Program-made: the position numbers and the translations under genes
DNA from: JACVRW01 sp963739095
GTDB taxonomy: Bacteria > Actinomycetota > Thermoleophilia > Solirubrobacterales > Thermoleophilaceae
DNA: 64,000 nucleotides
NCBI GenBank assembly: GCA_963739095.1
Contig: CAVTZF010000020.1
Location: 186,001 to 250,000 of the forward strand
Direction: 5' to 3'
In this document: piece after piece, positions 15,681 to 24,067 of the stretch
Numbering within the stretch: the first letter of the stretch is position 1
How the letters are laid out: each line of letters begins with the position of its first letter
The notes under the pieces: model-generated
What the model was told of the DNA's origin: nothing
Databases searched by the model: none
What the model saw: the letters and a program-made list of their open reading frames with translations, nothing else

Positions 15681-15808
15681 TCGCCCACGTCGGAGCCGTA
15701 CCGCTGGAGGAGCTCGTACCGTCGGTGCTGGGCGCGGGCGCGACACTCGCGCTGGCGCGCGCCTGGATAAGGCTGAGTCTGCAACGCCGACGGGACCCGG
15801 GGACTTGA
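15677..15808 (+). CDS. Small 43-residue protein, hypothetical
   Basis: This is a short reading frame starting at a GTG that overlaps the DUF899 stop by four bases and ending in a TGA that overlaps the TTG of the SRPBCC gene by four bases. The product begins VIAHVGAVPLEELVPSVLG and has a hydrophobic, alanine-rich middle that could form one membrane helix. It ends in a basic RLSLQRRRDPGT tail. The double overlap is the main evidence that it is real. The function is unknown; a small membrane partner of the neighbouring genes is a guess. Confidence 0.6.
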   Translation: MIAHVGAVPLEELVPSVLGAGATLALARAWIRLSLQRRRDPGT

Positions 15809-16236
15809 CAGGCAACACCACGCTGCACATGGAGCGCACCTTCGACGCGCCGGCCCAGGCGGTCTTCGACGCCTGGACCAGCGAGGAGGTGATCCGGCGC
15901 TGGTGGCACGCCGCCCACGACTGGGAGACGACAGAGGCTGAGGTCGACCTGCGGGTGGGCGGCGCCGTGCGGGTGGTGATGCGCAATCCGCACGAGGACG
16001 TCGAGTACGGCGGCGGCGGGCAGTACACGGAGATCGACCCGCCCCATCGGCTGGCCTTCACCTGGATCTGGGACGGCGACGACAAGCGCCAGCTGATCGA
16101 GCTCGACTTCGAGGAGAAGGACGGCACCACGCTCGTCCGCTTCACCCACAGCGACCTCTGGGACGAGGAGGCCGTGCGCTCGCACGAGGACGGTTGGGGC
16201 AATGCCTTCGACAACCTCGAGCGCACGCTCGGGTGA
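15805..16236 (+). CDS. SRPBCC/AHSA1-type START-fold protein
   Basis: This 143-residue protein opens with TGNTTLHMERTFDAPAQAVFDAWTS and contains RRWWHAAHDWETTEAEVDLRVGGAV, then ends in the WGNAFDNLERTL helix. That is the full AHSA1/SRPBCC hydrophobic-pocket fold. Such proteins are often encoded beside ArsR regulators, as here, and the ligand is unknown. The TTG at 15805 is preferred over an ATG at 15829 because it keeps the four-base overlap with the small gene and the complete first strand. Confidence 0.87.
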   Translation: MTGNTTLHMERTFDAPAQAVFDAWTSEEVIRRWWHAAHDWETTEAEVDLRVGGAVRVVMRNPHEDVEYGGGGQYTEIDPPHRLAFTWIWDGDDKRQLIELDFEEKDGTTLVRFTHSDLWDEEAVRSHEDGWGNAFDNLERTLG

Positions 16237-17115
16237 TCGCGGCCGTCACCGCGCGCGCCTTCGAGGTCGTCAGCGAGTCTGCCGCCGGACGGGGTTGAGG
16301 TGCGTCAGCTGCCGGACGGCCGCGACGACGCGGCGTTCGTGCTGCCCGAGTGGAAGGACCAGGAGACGCTGCGAGCGCTGGCCGGGCTCGAGCAGCTGAG
16401 GGTCGTGCAGTCGCTGTCCGCGGGGACCGACTGGCTCGAGGATCTCATGCCCCCCTGGGCCACGCTCTGCAACGCGCGTGGCGCGCGCGACGCGGCGGTG
16501 GCGGAGTGGGTTGTCGGCGCCCTGCTGGGCGATGCCTACGGGCAGCTCGAGGTCGCGCGCAGCCGGCGCTGGGAGTACGGCATCCCGCGCGAGCTGCAGG
16601 GGTCGACGGTGCTGATCGTGGGCTTCGGCTCGATCGGCCGCGCGCTGGAGCGGAGGCTCGCGCCCTTCGGCGTCACCGTCGTCGGCGTGGCCCGCCACGC
16701 CCGCGACGGCGTCCACGCGGCGAGCGAGCTCCCGGAGCTTGTCGGCGGTGCCGACGCCGTGGTCGTGCTCGCGCCGCTGACGCCCGCGACGACCGGCCTC
16801 GTGGACGCCGCGCTGCTCGCCCGGATGCGCGACGGCGCGCTGCTCGTGAACGCCGGCCGCGGCCGGGTTGTCGACACCGAGGCGCTCGTGGCCGAGCTGC
16901 GCAGCGGGCGGCTGCGGGCCGTGCTCGACGTCGTCGACCCCGAGCCGCTGCCCGAGGACCATCCGCTCTGGGACCTTGCGCTGGCGATCACTCCCCACAA
17001 CGCGGGTGACAGCGTCGCGGCCGACGAGCGGGCGATTCGCTTCGGCGCGGAGCAGCTCGGGCGCTACGCACGTGGCGAGCCGCTCCAGAACGTCGTGCTA
17101 CGACCAGAAACTTGA
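16233..17115 (+). CDS. D-isomer-specific 2-hydroxyacid dehydrogenase (frame change near 16277)
   Basis: This NAD(P)-dependent 2-hydroxyacid dehydrogenase has the dinucleotide motif GFGSIG, the substrate/arginine segment NAGRGRVVD, the catalytic glutamate region DPEPLPEDHPLW and the histidine in TPHNAGD. An uninterrupted frame runs only from 16300. A GTG at 16233, overlapping the SRPBCC stop by four bases, opens a matching N-terminus (VIAAVTARAFEVV) that hits a stop after 21 codons. One surplus base around 16277 would join the two. I therefore annotate one gene with a frame change. It is the fifth member of the ArsR operon. Confidence 0.8.
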
Positions 17116-17136
17116 GCAAGGTTCCGGAAGGGCGGC

Positions 17137-17142
17137 TAGTCT
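17137..17142 (+). promoter_or_regulatory. -10 hexamer TAGTCT, leaderless pattern
   Basis: TAGTCT lies exactly seven bases before the TTG at 17150 and is the main reason for choosing that start for the SNF2 gene. Confidence 0.45.
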
Positions 17143-17149
17143 CGATGGT

Positions 17150-19372
17150 TTGAGCGACGAGCCCGGCACCGAATCCGCACCCGCCCAGGGCCGGGTCTGG
17201 CTGCTCCAGGACCCGCGCAAGCCCGAGCTCGTCTTCGACTTCCCGTTCAACGAGGAGCTGAACGAGGCGGTCAAGGAGCTGCCTCGGCGCTGGTTCGACT
17301 GGCGCCGCCGCAACTGGCGCGTCCCGGCCGACGCCCGGCTCGGCAAGACGATCGAGGCGCTGCTGGTTCGCTTCCCGGACCTGGTCGCGTCTCCCGAGGT
17401 CCTGGCCTGGCTGAGCGACTCGGACCGCTGGCGCGCGTTCGTTACGGTCGTTGCCCAGAACGGCAGCGGCGCATTCGTGCTGCGCACCATTTCGGGGGAG
17501 CCGCCGGAGGATCTCGAGGGCGACACGAGCCTGGGCGAGGGCAGGCTGATCCTGCCCTTTGACGCCGAGACCGCGATGCTCCTGCAGTCGCTCGAGGGCG
17601 TCGAGCTCGACGACCTCGCGAAGCCCTGCGCGCGCGAGCTCCGCGACGGGCTTACACCCGCGCCCGCCGAGCTGACGCTCGAGATCGGCGACAGCGGCGA
17701 GCCGGAGCTCTGCCTGTTCAGCGTCTGGGACCCGGTCCCCGCCCGCGATTTCAAGAAGCTGCCCGAGCAGCGCCCGGTGTTCCGCGCCGGCCGCTACTTC
17801 CGCCGCGACGCCACCTGGGGCGTCGGCGTGCCGGCGGATCCCGCGCTCGCGCCGGCGCTGGCGGGCTTCGTTGCCGACCATCCCGCGATTCGGATCGACA
17901 CCTCCGTGCGCGAGCTGCTCGACGAGCTGACCGCCGAGCACGATCGTGCCGCGGCCACGGTGGCGCTCTCCTACGCGGAGGACGCCGACCTCGACGGCCT
18001 CGTCCTCGGCGGCGAGCTGCATCCCTTCCAGCGCGCGGGGGTCCGCTACGCGCTCGAGCGCCGCCGCACGTTCATCGCCGACGAGCAGGGCCTCGGCAAG
18101 ACGGTGCAGGCGCTCGCCACGCTCGAGTGGGACGGGGCGTTCCCGGCGGTCGTCGTCTGCCCGGCGAGCATGAAGCTGACCTGGGCGCGCGAGAGCGCGC
18201 ACTGGCTGCCGGAGCGGAGCGTGGCGGTACTCGACGGGCGCACGGATGCGACCTGGACGCCGGAGACGGAGGGCGCTGAGATCACCGTGCTCAACTACGA
18301 CATCCTCGAGGCGCACGCCGAGCGGCTGATGGGCCGGGCGCCGCGGGCGCTCGTGCTGGACGAGTCGCACTACATCAAGAACCCCGGCGCTCAGCGGACG
18401 AAGACGGCGCTCGAGCTGGCTGCGGCGCTTCCCGACGGCGCGCTGCGGCTCGCGCTCACCGGCACGCCGATCCTGAACCGCCCCGAGGAGCTCGTCTCGC
18501 AGCTGCGCGTGCTCGGGCGGCTCGAGGAGTTCGGCAGCGGGGCGCGGTTGACGCGGCGCTTCCGCTCGGCCGGCAGCGACGACCGCCTGCACTGGAACCT
18601 GCGCGCGCGCTGCTACGTCCGCCGCACGAAGAAACAGGTGCTGCCGCAGCTGCCCGCGAAGCGCCACGACACCGTCCCGATCCTGCTCTCGAACGAGCAC
18701 GAGTACCGGCTCGCCGAGAACGACGTGATCGCCTGGCTGCACACGCTGCCGCTCGACCTGCGCACGATGGACGCCAAGATCGCCTCGGCGCTGCGCGCCG
18801 AGCAGCTCGTCCGGCTCAACAACCTGCGCCAGCTGGTGGCGCGCGGCAAGCTGCCGACCGCGCTTGCCTGGATCGCCGACTTCCTCGAGTCCGGCGAGCC
18901 GCTCGTCGTGTTCGCCGAGCACATCGCCACCCAGCGCGCCGTGCTCGAGCGCTTCCCCGACGCCGTTCACATCATGGGAGCCGACACGTCGATCGAGCGT
19001 CAGCGCGCGGTCGACGCCTTCCAGAGCGAGGAGGGGCCGCAGCTGATCGTGTGCTCGATGCGCGCCGCCTCGCAGGGCATCACCCTCACGCGCGCCTCCA
19101 ATGTCGCGTTCCTCGAGCTCGACTGGACGCCCGCCCGCCATGACCAGGCGGAGGACCGCCTGCACCGGATCGGCCAGGAGAGCGCCGTAACGGCCTGGTA
19201 CCTGCTCGCGCCGGACACGATCGACGAGACGATGGCGCAGGTCCTCGAACGCAAGCGCAGCGTGATCGACGCGGTGACCGACGGCCAGGTGCAGGGCGAC
19301 GAGAAGCTCCTCGACGTCGTCATCCGTGAGCTGCGGGGGCGCCCCTACCGGCACCTGCGCGTCGTCGCGTAG
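17150..19372 (+). CDS. SNF2-family helicase with HARP-like N-terminal region
   Basis: This is a 740-residue DNA-dependent ATPase. Residues about 18-75 (VFDFPFNEELNEAVKELPRRWFDWRRRNWRV) resemble the HARP module of SMARCAL1, an annealing helicase. The SNF2 core follows: motif I DEQGLGKT (Lys317), motif II DESH (404-407), motif III LALTGTP, and in the second RecA lobe SQGITLTRASNVAFLELDWTPARHDQAEDR with the RIGQ of motif VI. This combination suggests remodelling of forked or gapped DNA rather than nucleosome-type substrates. No RBS is visible; the TTG start is supported by the leaderless hexamer. Confidence 0.88.
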   Translation: MSDEPGTESAPAQGRVWLLQDPRKPELVFDFPFNEELNEAVKELPRRWFDWRRRNWRVPADARLGKTIEALLVRFPDLVASPEVLAWLSDSDRWRAFVTVVAQNGSGAFVLRTISGEPPEDLEGDTSLGEGRLILPFDAETAMLLQSLEGVELDDLAKPCARELRDGLTPAPAELTLEIGDSGEPELCLFSVWDPVPARDFKKLPEQRPVFRAGRYFRRDATWGVGVPADPALAPALAGFVADHPAIRIDTSVRELLDELTAEHDRAAATVALSYAEDADLDGLVLGGELHPFQRAGVRYALERRRTFIADEQGLGKTVQALATLEWDGAFPAVVVCPASMKLTWARESAHWLPERSVAVLDGRTDATWTPETEGAEITVLNYDILEAHAERLMGRAPRALVLDESHYIKNPGAQRTKTALELAAALPDGALRLALTGTPILNRPEELVSQLRVLGRLEEFGSGARLTRRFRSAGSDDRLHWNLRARCYVRRTKKQVLPQLPAKRHDTVPILLSNEHEYRLAENDVIAWLHTLPLDLRTMDAKIASALRAEQLVRLNNLRQLVARGKLPTALAWIADFLESGEPLVVFAEHIATQRAVLERFPDAVHIMGADTSIERQRAVDAFQSEEGPQLIVCSMRAASQGITLTRASNVAFLELDWTPARHDQAEDRLHRIGQESAVTAWYLLAPDTIDETMAQVLERKRSVIDAVTDGQVQGDEKLLDVVIRELRGRPYRHLRVVA

Positions 19373-19375
19373 GCT
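19370..19375 (+). promoter_or_regulatory. -10 hexamer TAGGCT, leaderless pattern
   Basis: TAGGCT lies seven bases before the cupin ATG. Its first three bases are the stop codon of the SNF2 gene. Confidence 0.4.
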
Positions 19376-19382
19376 GCCCGCA

Positions 19383-19742
19383 ATGCCAGAGTTGATCGAG
19401 TCGGCCGTCAGGGTCGAGGCCGCCGGCGAGCCACCGAAGCTGATCGACGAGTTCGCCGGGCGAGCGAGCAACGGCGAGGAGCGTTTGAGCGTCGCCCGCA
19501 TGCGCTCGCCCGCCGGCTGGCAGGAGCCGGGCCAGCGCCCCGAGTTCGACGAGTACACCGTGGTGTTGGCAGGCGCGCTCCAGGTCGACACCGAGGACGA
19601 CACGCTCGAGGTCCTTCGGGGCCAGGCGGTGCTCGTACGCGCGGGTGAGTGGGTTCGCTACTCGACGCCGGGCGGTGCCGAGTACCTGGCGGTCTGCCTA
19701 CCGGCCTTCTCGCCCGACACGGTCCACCGCGACGAGGACTAG
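19383..19742 (+). CDS. Cupin-fold protein
   Basis: The 119-residue product has a single beta-barrel pattern (EYTVVLAGALQVDTEDDTLEVLRGQAVLVRAGEWVRYSTPGGAEYLAVCLPAF). The usual metal-binding histidines of the first cupin motif are not evident, so it may bind a ligand without being an enzyme. The ATG at 19383 sits seven bases after TAGGCT. No neighbour clarifies its function. Confidence 0.75.
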   Translation: MPELIESAVRVEAAGEPPKLIDEFAGRASNGEERLSVARMRSPAGWQEPGQRPEFDEYTVVLAGALQVDTEDDTLEVLRGQAVLVRAGEWVRYSTPGGAEYLAVCLPAFSPDTVHRDED

Positions 19743-19749
19743 GCCCCGC

Positions 19750-19755
19750 TAACGT
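19750..19755 (+). promoter_or_regulatory. -10 hexamer TAACGT, leaderless pattern
   Basis: TAACGT lies eight bases before the GTG of the EamA transporter gene. Confidence 0.35.
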
Positions 19756-19763
19756 CGGCGGGC

Positions 19764-20696
19764 GTGAGTCGCTCCGCCGTATACGGGCTCTACGGACTGC
19801 TCGTCCTGATCTGGTCGAGCACCTGGGTGGCGATCAAGTTCGGCCTCGAGGACTCGCCGCCGCTGCTGGGGGCGGGCGTGCGCTTCGCCCTCGCCGGCGT
19901 CGTGCTGCTCGTGTTCGCGGCGCTCGCGCGCCGTTCGCTGCGAACGGACTGGATGCTCGCGGCCGTCCTCGCGATCGCGCCGTTCGCCTTCGCCTACGGG
20001 CTCGTCTACTGGGGTGAGCAGCACATCCCATCGGGCCTCGCGGCCGTCCTCTTCGGCGTGTTGCCCCTCTACACGGCCGTGCTGGCGGGAATCTTCCTGC
20101 CCGAGGAGCCGCTGCGCGGCCGGCTCGTGTTCGGTGTCTTCGTCGCGATCGGCGGGCTCGCGCTGGCCTTCGCCGAGAGCCTCGAGCTCGGCGACGACGA
20201 CCTCGCGCTGGCGGGCGCCGCGGCGCTCGCCCTGTCGCCGCTCGGGGCCGCCGTCGGCCAGATCGGCCAGAAGCTGCGGGCCGCACAGCTCGACGCCGTC
20301 GTGCTGAACGGCTGGGGCATGCTTGGCGGCGGGGTGCTGCTCCTGGCGCTGTCGGCCGTCGGCGAGAGCTGGGGGGAGTTCGCCTGGACGCCCGAGTCGA
20401 TCGGCTCGATCCTCTACCTGGCGATCCTCGGATCGTCCGTCACGTTCGTCGTCCTGACGATCCTCCTGCGCTATCTGACGGCGCAGGCGATGTCCTTCCT
20501 CGCGATGCTGCTGCCGTTCGGGGCGCTCGTTTTCGGCTCCGTCTTGTACGACGAGGCGATCACCTGGCGCGCGCTCGCGGGTGCCGCGCTCGTGGCGGCC
20601 GGTCTCCTGATCGCGCAGACGCGCCGCCCGGCCGCGCGGGCCGAGGCGGAGCCGGCGCTTGCAACGGCGGCTCCGGGGCGGGGCGGCTCGGGCTGA
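19764..20696 (+). CDS. EamA/RhaT-type DMT transporter
   Basis: This 310-residue protein has ten predicted membrane helices in two EamA repeats. It opens with VYGLYGLLVLIWSSTWVAIKFGL and contains GLVYWGEQHIPSGLAAVLFGVLPLYTAVLA, a classic EamA first-repeat motif. The likely role is metabolite or amino-acid export; the substrate is not deducible. The C-terminus is an alanine-rich cytoplasmic tail. It lies upstream of rplU but has its own leaderless-type hexamer and no obvious functional tie to it. Confidence 0.88.
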   Translation: MSRSAVYGLYGLLVLIWSSTWVAIKFGLEDSPPLLGAGVRFALAGVVLLVFAALARRSLRTDWMLAAVLAIAPFAFAYGLVYWGEQHIPSGLAAVLFGVLPLYTAVLAGIFLPEEPLRGRLVFGVFVAIGGLALAFAESLELGDDDLALAGAAALALSPLGAAVGQIGQKLRAAQLDAVVLNGWGMLGGGVLLLALSAVGESWGEFAWTPESIGSILYLAILGSSVTFVVLTILLRYLTAQAMSFLAMLLPFGALVFGSVLYDEAITWRALAGAALVAAGLLIAQTRRPAARAEAEPALATAAPGRGGSG

Positions 20697-20713
20697 GTCC
20701 GCGTTCAAGTCGC

Positions 20714-20719
20714 TAGACT
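20714..20719 (+). promoter_or_regulatory. -10 hexamer TAGACT ahead of rplU
   Basis: TAGACT would start transcription near 20727, giving rplU a leader of about 34 bases. No Shine-Dalgarno sequence is obvious in that leader. Confidence 0.35.
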
Positions 20720-20760
20720 CGCCAGTCGGCGTCCACACCCGTGGCCGCCGTTTCCATGTC

Positions 20761-21117
20761 ATGAGCTACGCAGTGGTAAAGGTCGGCGGTAAGCAGTACC
20801 GCGTAGAGGAGGGCGACTCGATCGTCGTCGATCGCCTGTCCGCGGGCGAGGGCGACAAGGTCGACCTCGAGCCGCTGCTGTTCGCCGACGGCGACAAGTC
20901 GCTGCTCGGCGGCGATGAGCTCGCGAAGGTCAAGGTCCAGGCGACCGTCACCGGCCACGAGCGCGGCAAGAAGATCCACGGGCTCAAGTTCAAGCCCAAG
21001 CGCGGCTACAAGCGCCGCTACGGCGCCCGCGCGCATCTCACCAGGCTCGAGATCAACTCGATCAAGGCGAGCGCCCGCAAGCCCGCCGCCAAGAAGGAGG
21101 ACGAGGATGGCTCATAA
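20761..21117 (+). CDS. rplU: Ribosomal protein bL21
   Basis: This is a component of the large subunit binding 23S rRNA. The 118-residue product starts SYAVVKVGGKQYRVEEGD and has the family signature KIHGLKFKPKRGYKRRYGARAHLT near residue 75. It has an alanine/lysine-rich C-terminal extension after the conserved domain. It overlaps the rpmA start by 11 bases, so bL21 and bL27 are translationally coupled as is usual for this pair. Confidence 0.97.
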   Translation: MSYAVVKVGGKQYRVEEGDSIVVDRLSAGEGDKVDLEPLLFADGDKSLLGGDELAKVKVQATVTGHERGKKIHGLKFKPKRGYKRRYGARAHLTRLEINSIKASARKPAAKKEDEDGS

Positions 21118-21361
21118 GAAGGGCCTCGGCTCCAGCCGCAACGGCCGCGACTCGAACGCAAAGCGCCTCGGCGTCAAGGTGTTCGCGGGCCAGCAGGTCT
21201 CGGGCGGCGAGATCATCGTGCGTCAGCGCGGAACCCGCTTCAAGCCCGGCGAGGGCGTGGGCCTCGGCCGCGACGACACGATCTTCGCCACCCGCCCCGG
21301 CACCGTGCAGTTCGCGAGCGGCCGCCGCGGCCGTGTCATCTCGGTCGACCCGGCCGAGTAG
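21107..21361 (+). CDS. rpmA: Ribosomal protein bL27
   Basis: This 84-residue large-subunit protein has an N-terminus (AHKKGLGSSRNGRDSNAKRLG) that reaches the peptidyl transferase centre. It also has the conserved GEIIVRQRGTRFKPGEGVGLG block. There is no firmicute-type N-terminal cleavage extension; translation begins directly at MAHKKG. GAGG lies just upstream within the rplU coding region. Confidence 0.97.
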   Translation: MAHKKGLGSSRNGRDSNAKRLGVKVFAGQQVSGGEIIVRQRGTRFKPGEGVGLGRDDTIFATRPGTVQFASGRRGRVISVDPAE

Positions 21362-21378
21362 GCCATTCGGCCCACAGG

Positions 21379-21384
21379 TAGCCT
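21379..21384 (+). promoter_or_regulatory. -10 hexamer TAGCCT, leaderless pattern
   Basis: TAGCCT lies exactly seven bases before a CTG at 21392, supporting CTG as the start of the DUF1028 gene. Confidence 0.45.
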
Positions 21385-21391
21385 CCCGCAT

Positions 21392-22324
21392 CTGACTTAC
21401 TCGATCGTCGCCCGTGACCCGTCGAGCGGCGCGCTCGGCGTGGCAGTCCAGTCGCACTTCTTCGGCGTCGGCTCACTCGTGAGCTGGGCCGAGGCGGGCG
21501 TGGGCGCCGTGGCCACCCAGTCGGTCGTCGACCCGTCCTACGGGCCGCGCGGGCTCGACCTGATGCGTTCCGGGAAGAGCGCACCCGAGACCCTGCACGA
21601 GCTGCTGTCCGCCGACTCGCAGCAGAACGTCAGGCAGGTCGCGATGGTCGACCGCGCCGGCCGCGTCGCGGTCCACAGCGGCAAGGGCTGCATCGACCAC
21701 GCCGGTCACGCGCTCGGCAACCAGGTGAGTGCGCAGGCCAACATCATGCAGCGCGACACGGTTCCGAACGCCATGGTGCGGGGCTACGAGGCCGCCCGCG
21801 GCGAGCTCGCCGAGCGGCTGCTGGCCGCGCTCGACGCGGCGGAGGGCGAGGGTGGCGACCTGCGCGGCCGCCAGTCGGCGGCGCTGCTCGTGGTGGCGGC
21901 CCGCGGGAGCGGGCGGCCCGGGGAGGAGAAGCTCGTCGACCTGCGCATCGACGACCACACCGACCCGCTCGGAGAGCTGCGGCGGCTGCTCCGGCTCTGG
22001 CGTGCCTATTCGCGCGCCGACGTCGGCGACCAGCTCGCGGCCGCTGGCGACACCGCCGGGGCGGTGCGCGAGTACGCCGCCGCCCACGCCGCCGATCCCG
22101 ACAACCCGGAGCTCGCCTTCTGGCACGGCGCCGCGCTCGCCGCGGGCGGCGACGAGCAGGAGGCGATCCCGATCCTGCGCAAGGTGTTCGAGGAGCGGCC
22201 CGGCTACGCCGACCTGCTCGAGCGGCTCCCCGCCGCCGGCCTCTTCCCGGACGACGGGCAGCTGATCGCGCGCCTGATCGGCACGCGTGCGGAATCGGCG
22301 CCGCCCGGGCCACGCCCGGCCTGA
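21392..22324 (+). CDS. DUF1028 family protein (predicted Ntn-hydrolase fold), CTG start
   Basis: This is a 310-residue protein. Reading from CTG at 21392 gives (M)TYSIVARDPSSGALGVAVQSHFF, which fits the family N-terminus. A GTG at 21440 would remove the first 16 residues. DUF1028 is grouped by fold with Ntn hydrolases, whose nucleophile is a residue exposed at position 1 after Met removal, here Thr2. The core has QSVVDPSYGPRGLDLM and GNQVSAQANIM. The C-terminal third (about 205-290) is a helical, TPR-like region. The function is unknown. It sits between rpmA and obgE with its own candidate promoter. Confidence 0.8.
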   Translation: MTYSIVARDPSSGALGVAVQSHFFGVGSLVSWAEAGVGAVATQSVVDPSYGPRGLDLMRSGKSAPETLHELLSADSQQNVRQVAMVDRAGRVAVHSGKGCIDHAGHALGNQVSAQANIMQRDTVPNAMVRGYEAARGELAERLLAALDAAEGEGGDLRGRQSAALLVVAARGSGRPGEEKLVDLRIDDHTDPLGELRRLLRLWRAYSRADVGDQLAAAGDTAGAVREYAAAHAADPDNPELAFWHGAALAAGGDEQEAIPILRKVFEERPGYADLLERLPAAGLFPDDGQLIARLIGTRAESAPPGPRPA

Positions 22325-22334
22325 GCTCGCGCCG

Positions 22335-23640
22335 GTGTTCCACGACCGGGCCCGCATCTACGTGAAGGGGGGCGACGGCGGCAACGGCGTCGTCTCGTTC
22401 CGGCGCGAGGCCCACGTCCCGAAGGGCGGGCCCGACGGGGGCGACGGCGGCCGCGGCGGCGACGTCGTGCTCGCCTCCGACCCGTCGCTGCGCGACCTCT
22501 CGTCGTTCAGGCGCGGCCAGCACTTCAAGGCGGCCCGCGGCGGCCACGGTCAGGGCGCGAACAAGCACGGGGCCACGCCCGATGCGCTCGAGGTGCGCGT
22601 GCCGCCCGGCACGGTCGTGGAGGACGCGGAGTCCGGTGACCGCTGGGACCTCGCGCAGCCCGGGCCAGCGCGCCGTCGTCGCAGGCGGCGGTTCGGGTGG
22701 ACGCGGGAACCGCCAGTTCGCCACCTCCACGCGCCAGACACCGCGTTTCGCGGAGCGCGGGCTGCCGGGCCAGCAGCGCTGGCTCGAGCTGCGGCTGCGC
22801 CTGCTCGCGGACGCCGGGCTCGTCGGGCTGCCGAACGCCGGCAAGTCGTCTCTGCTCGCGCGCCTCACCCGTGCCCAGCCGAAGGTGGCCGACTATCCCT
22901 TCACGACCGTCGAGCCCGTCCTGGGCACGCTCGAGCGCGACGACCGCCAGCTCGTGCTCGCCGACATCCCCGGCCTGATCGAGGGCGCGAGCGGCGGCGC
23001 CGGCCTCGGTCACGAGTTCCTCGCCCACGTGGAGCGCTGCCGGCTGCTCGTGCACGTGCTCGACATCGCGCCGCTCGACGGCTCGGACCCGGCCGACAAC
23101 TTCGCGACGGTGGAGGCGGAGCTGCGCCTGCACGGCCATGGGCTCGCGGATCTCCCGCGCATCCTGGCGCTCTCGAAGGTCGACCTCGTGCCAGAGGAGA
23201 CGGCGCGCGCGGCGGTCGCGGACTGGAGCGAGCGCCTGCGCGACTCGGACGTGCGCGCGGTCCTTCCGACGTCGGCCGCCACCGGCGCGGGCCTCGACGA
23301 GCTCGCGGCCGCGATCTTCGCCCACGTGCCCGCACCCGAGCAGCGTCCCGAGGAGGACGCGGAAACTCCGGCCACGCACCGCGTCTACCGGCCGGGCCGG
23401 GGCGATGCATTCCGCGTTGAGCGAGCGCCCAGTGGCGCGTTCCGGATTGCGGGGGAGGGGGTGGAGCGCCTGATCGCGCGCCACGACCTCGACAACGAGG
23501 AGGCGCTTCGCTACGTCGAGGAGCGGCTGCGCACGCTCGGCGTGATCCGCGCACTCGAGGCGGCCGGCTTCGAGCCGGGCGACGACGTCGAGATCGGGGG
23601 CGTGACCTTCGAGCTCGATCCCGGCGCCCCGTTCGGCTGA
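22335..23640 (+). CDS. obgE: GTPase Obg, interrupted by a one-base frame change near 22665
   Basis: Obg is a ribosome-associated GTPase needed for late 50S assembly. The N-terminal glycine-rich Obg fold (VFHDRARIYVKGGDGGNGVVSFRRE) reads from GTG 22335 to about 22664. The rest reads one base out of phase: GGGSGGRGNRQFATS, the G1 motif GLPNAGKSS, switch region DYPFTTVEPVLG, DIPGLIEGAS, SKVD, and a C-terminal OCT domain ending at 23640. Dropping one C at 22661-22666 restores a 434-residue protein of normal length. Obg is normally essential, so a sequence error is the likeliest explanation. Confidence 0.9.
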
Positions 23641-23657
23641 TAGAACAGGCCGGCCCG

Positions 23658-24056
23658 ATGCTGCGCCCGCTCCTGATGCTGTTGCTCGCCGTCACGGCGC
23701 TCGCCCTGGCGGCCTGCGGCGACGACGACAAGGAGGACATCCAGCAGACGGTGCGTGACTTCGTCAGCGCCTCGAGCGAGCCCGACCCCGAGGCATTCTG
23801 CGGCGAGATCGTGACGCACGAGTTCCTCGAGCAGGCCACCGGCGCAACGGGCGACCGCGCCGAGGACGAATGCCGCCGCCAGCTCGAGGAGGCTTCGGGC
23901 GTCGACGCCGAGCTGGTCGAGATCCGCAGCACCGAGATCGACGGCGACGAGGCGACGGTGCGTGCGGTGATCAAGACGCAGGGCCGCTCGGCCACGCAGA
24001 CGCTGCGGCTCGAGCAGGAGGACGGACGGTGGAAGCTGTCCGGCGGCGGTCCCTAG
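23658..24056 (+). CDS. Small putative lipoprotein
   Basis: This 132-residue product has a signal peptide ending in the lipobox LAAC (Cys at about residue 20), followed by an acidic GDDDKED linker. It would be diacylglyceryl-modified and anchored outside the membrane. The mature part (TVRDFVSASSEPDPEAFCGEIVT ... LRLEQEDGRWKLSG) resembles small NTF2-like/DUF4878-type lipoproteins. The function is unknown. It lies between obgE and proB on the same strand. Confidence 0.75.
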   Translation: MLRPLLMLLLAVTALALAACGDDDKEDIQQTVRDFVSASSEPDPEAFCGEIVTHEFLEQATGATGDRAEDECRRQLEEASGVDAELVEIRSTEIDGDEATVRAVIKTQGRSATQTLRLEQEDGRWKLSGGGP

Positions 24057-24067
24057 CGCAGGCGGCC

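Noticed and set aside
16988..19603. 871-codon minus-strand reading frame antisense to the SNF2 gene
   Set aside because: No recognisable domain and low-complexity translation; the plus strand has all SNF2 motifs in order.
20714..20760. Structured ribosomal-protein leader ahead of rplU
   Set aside because: The 34-base leader is short and shows no stem-loop I could support.
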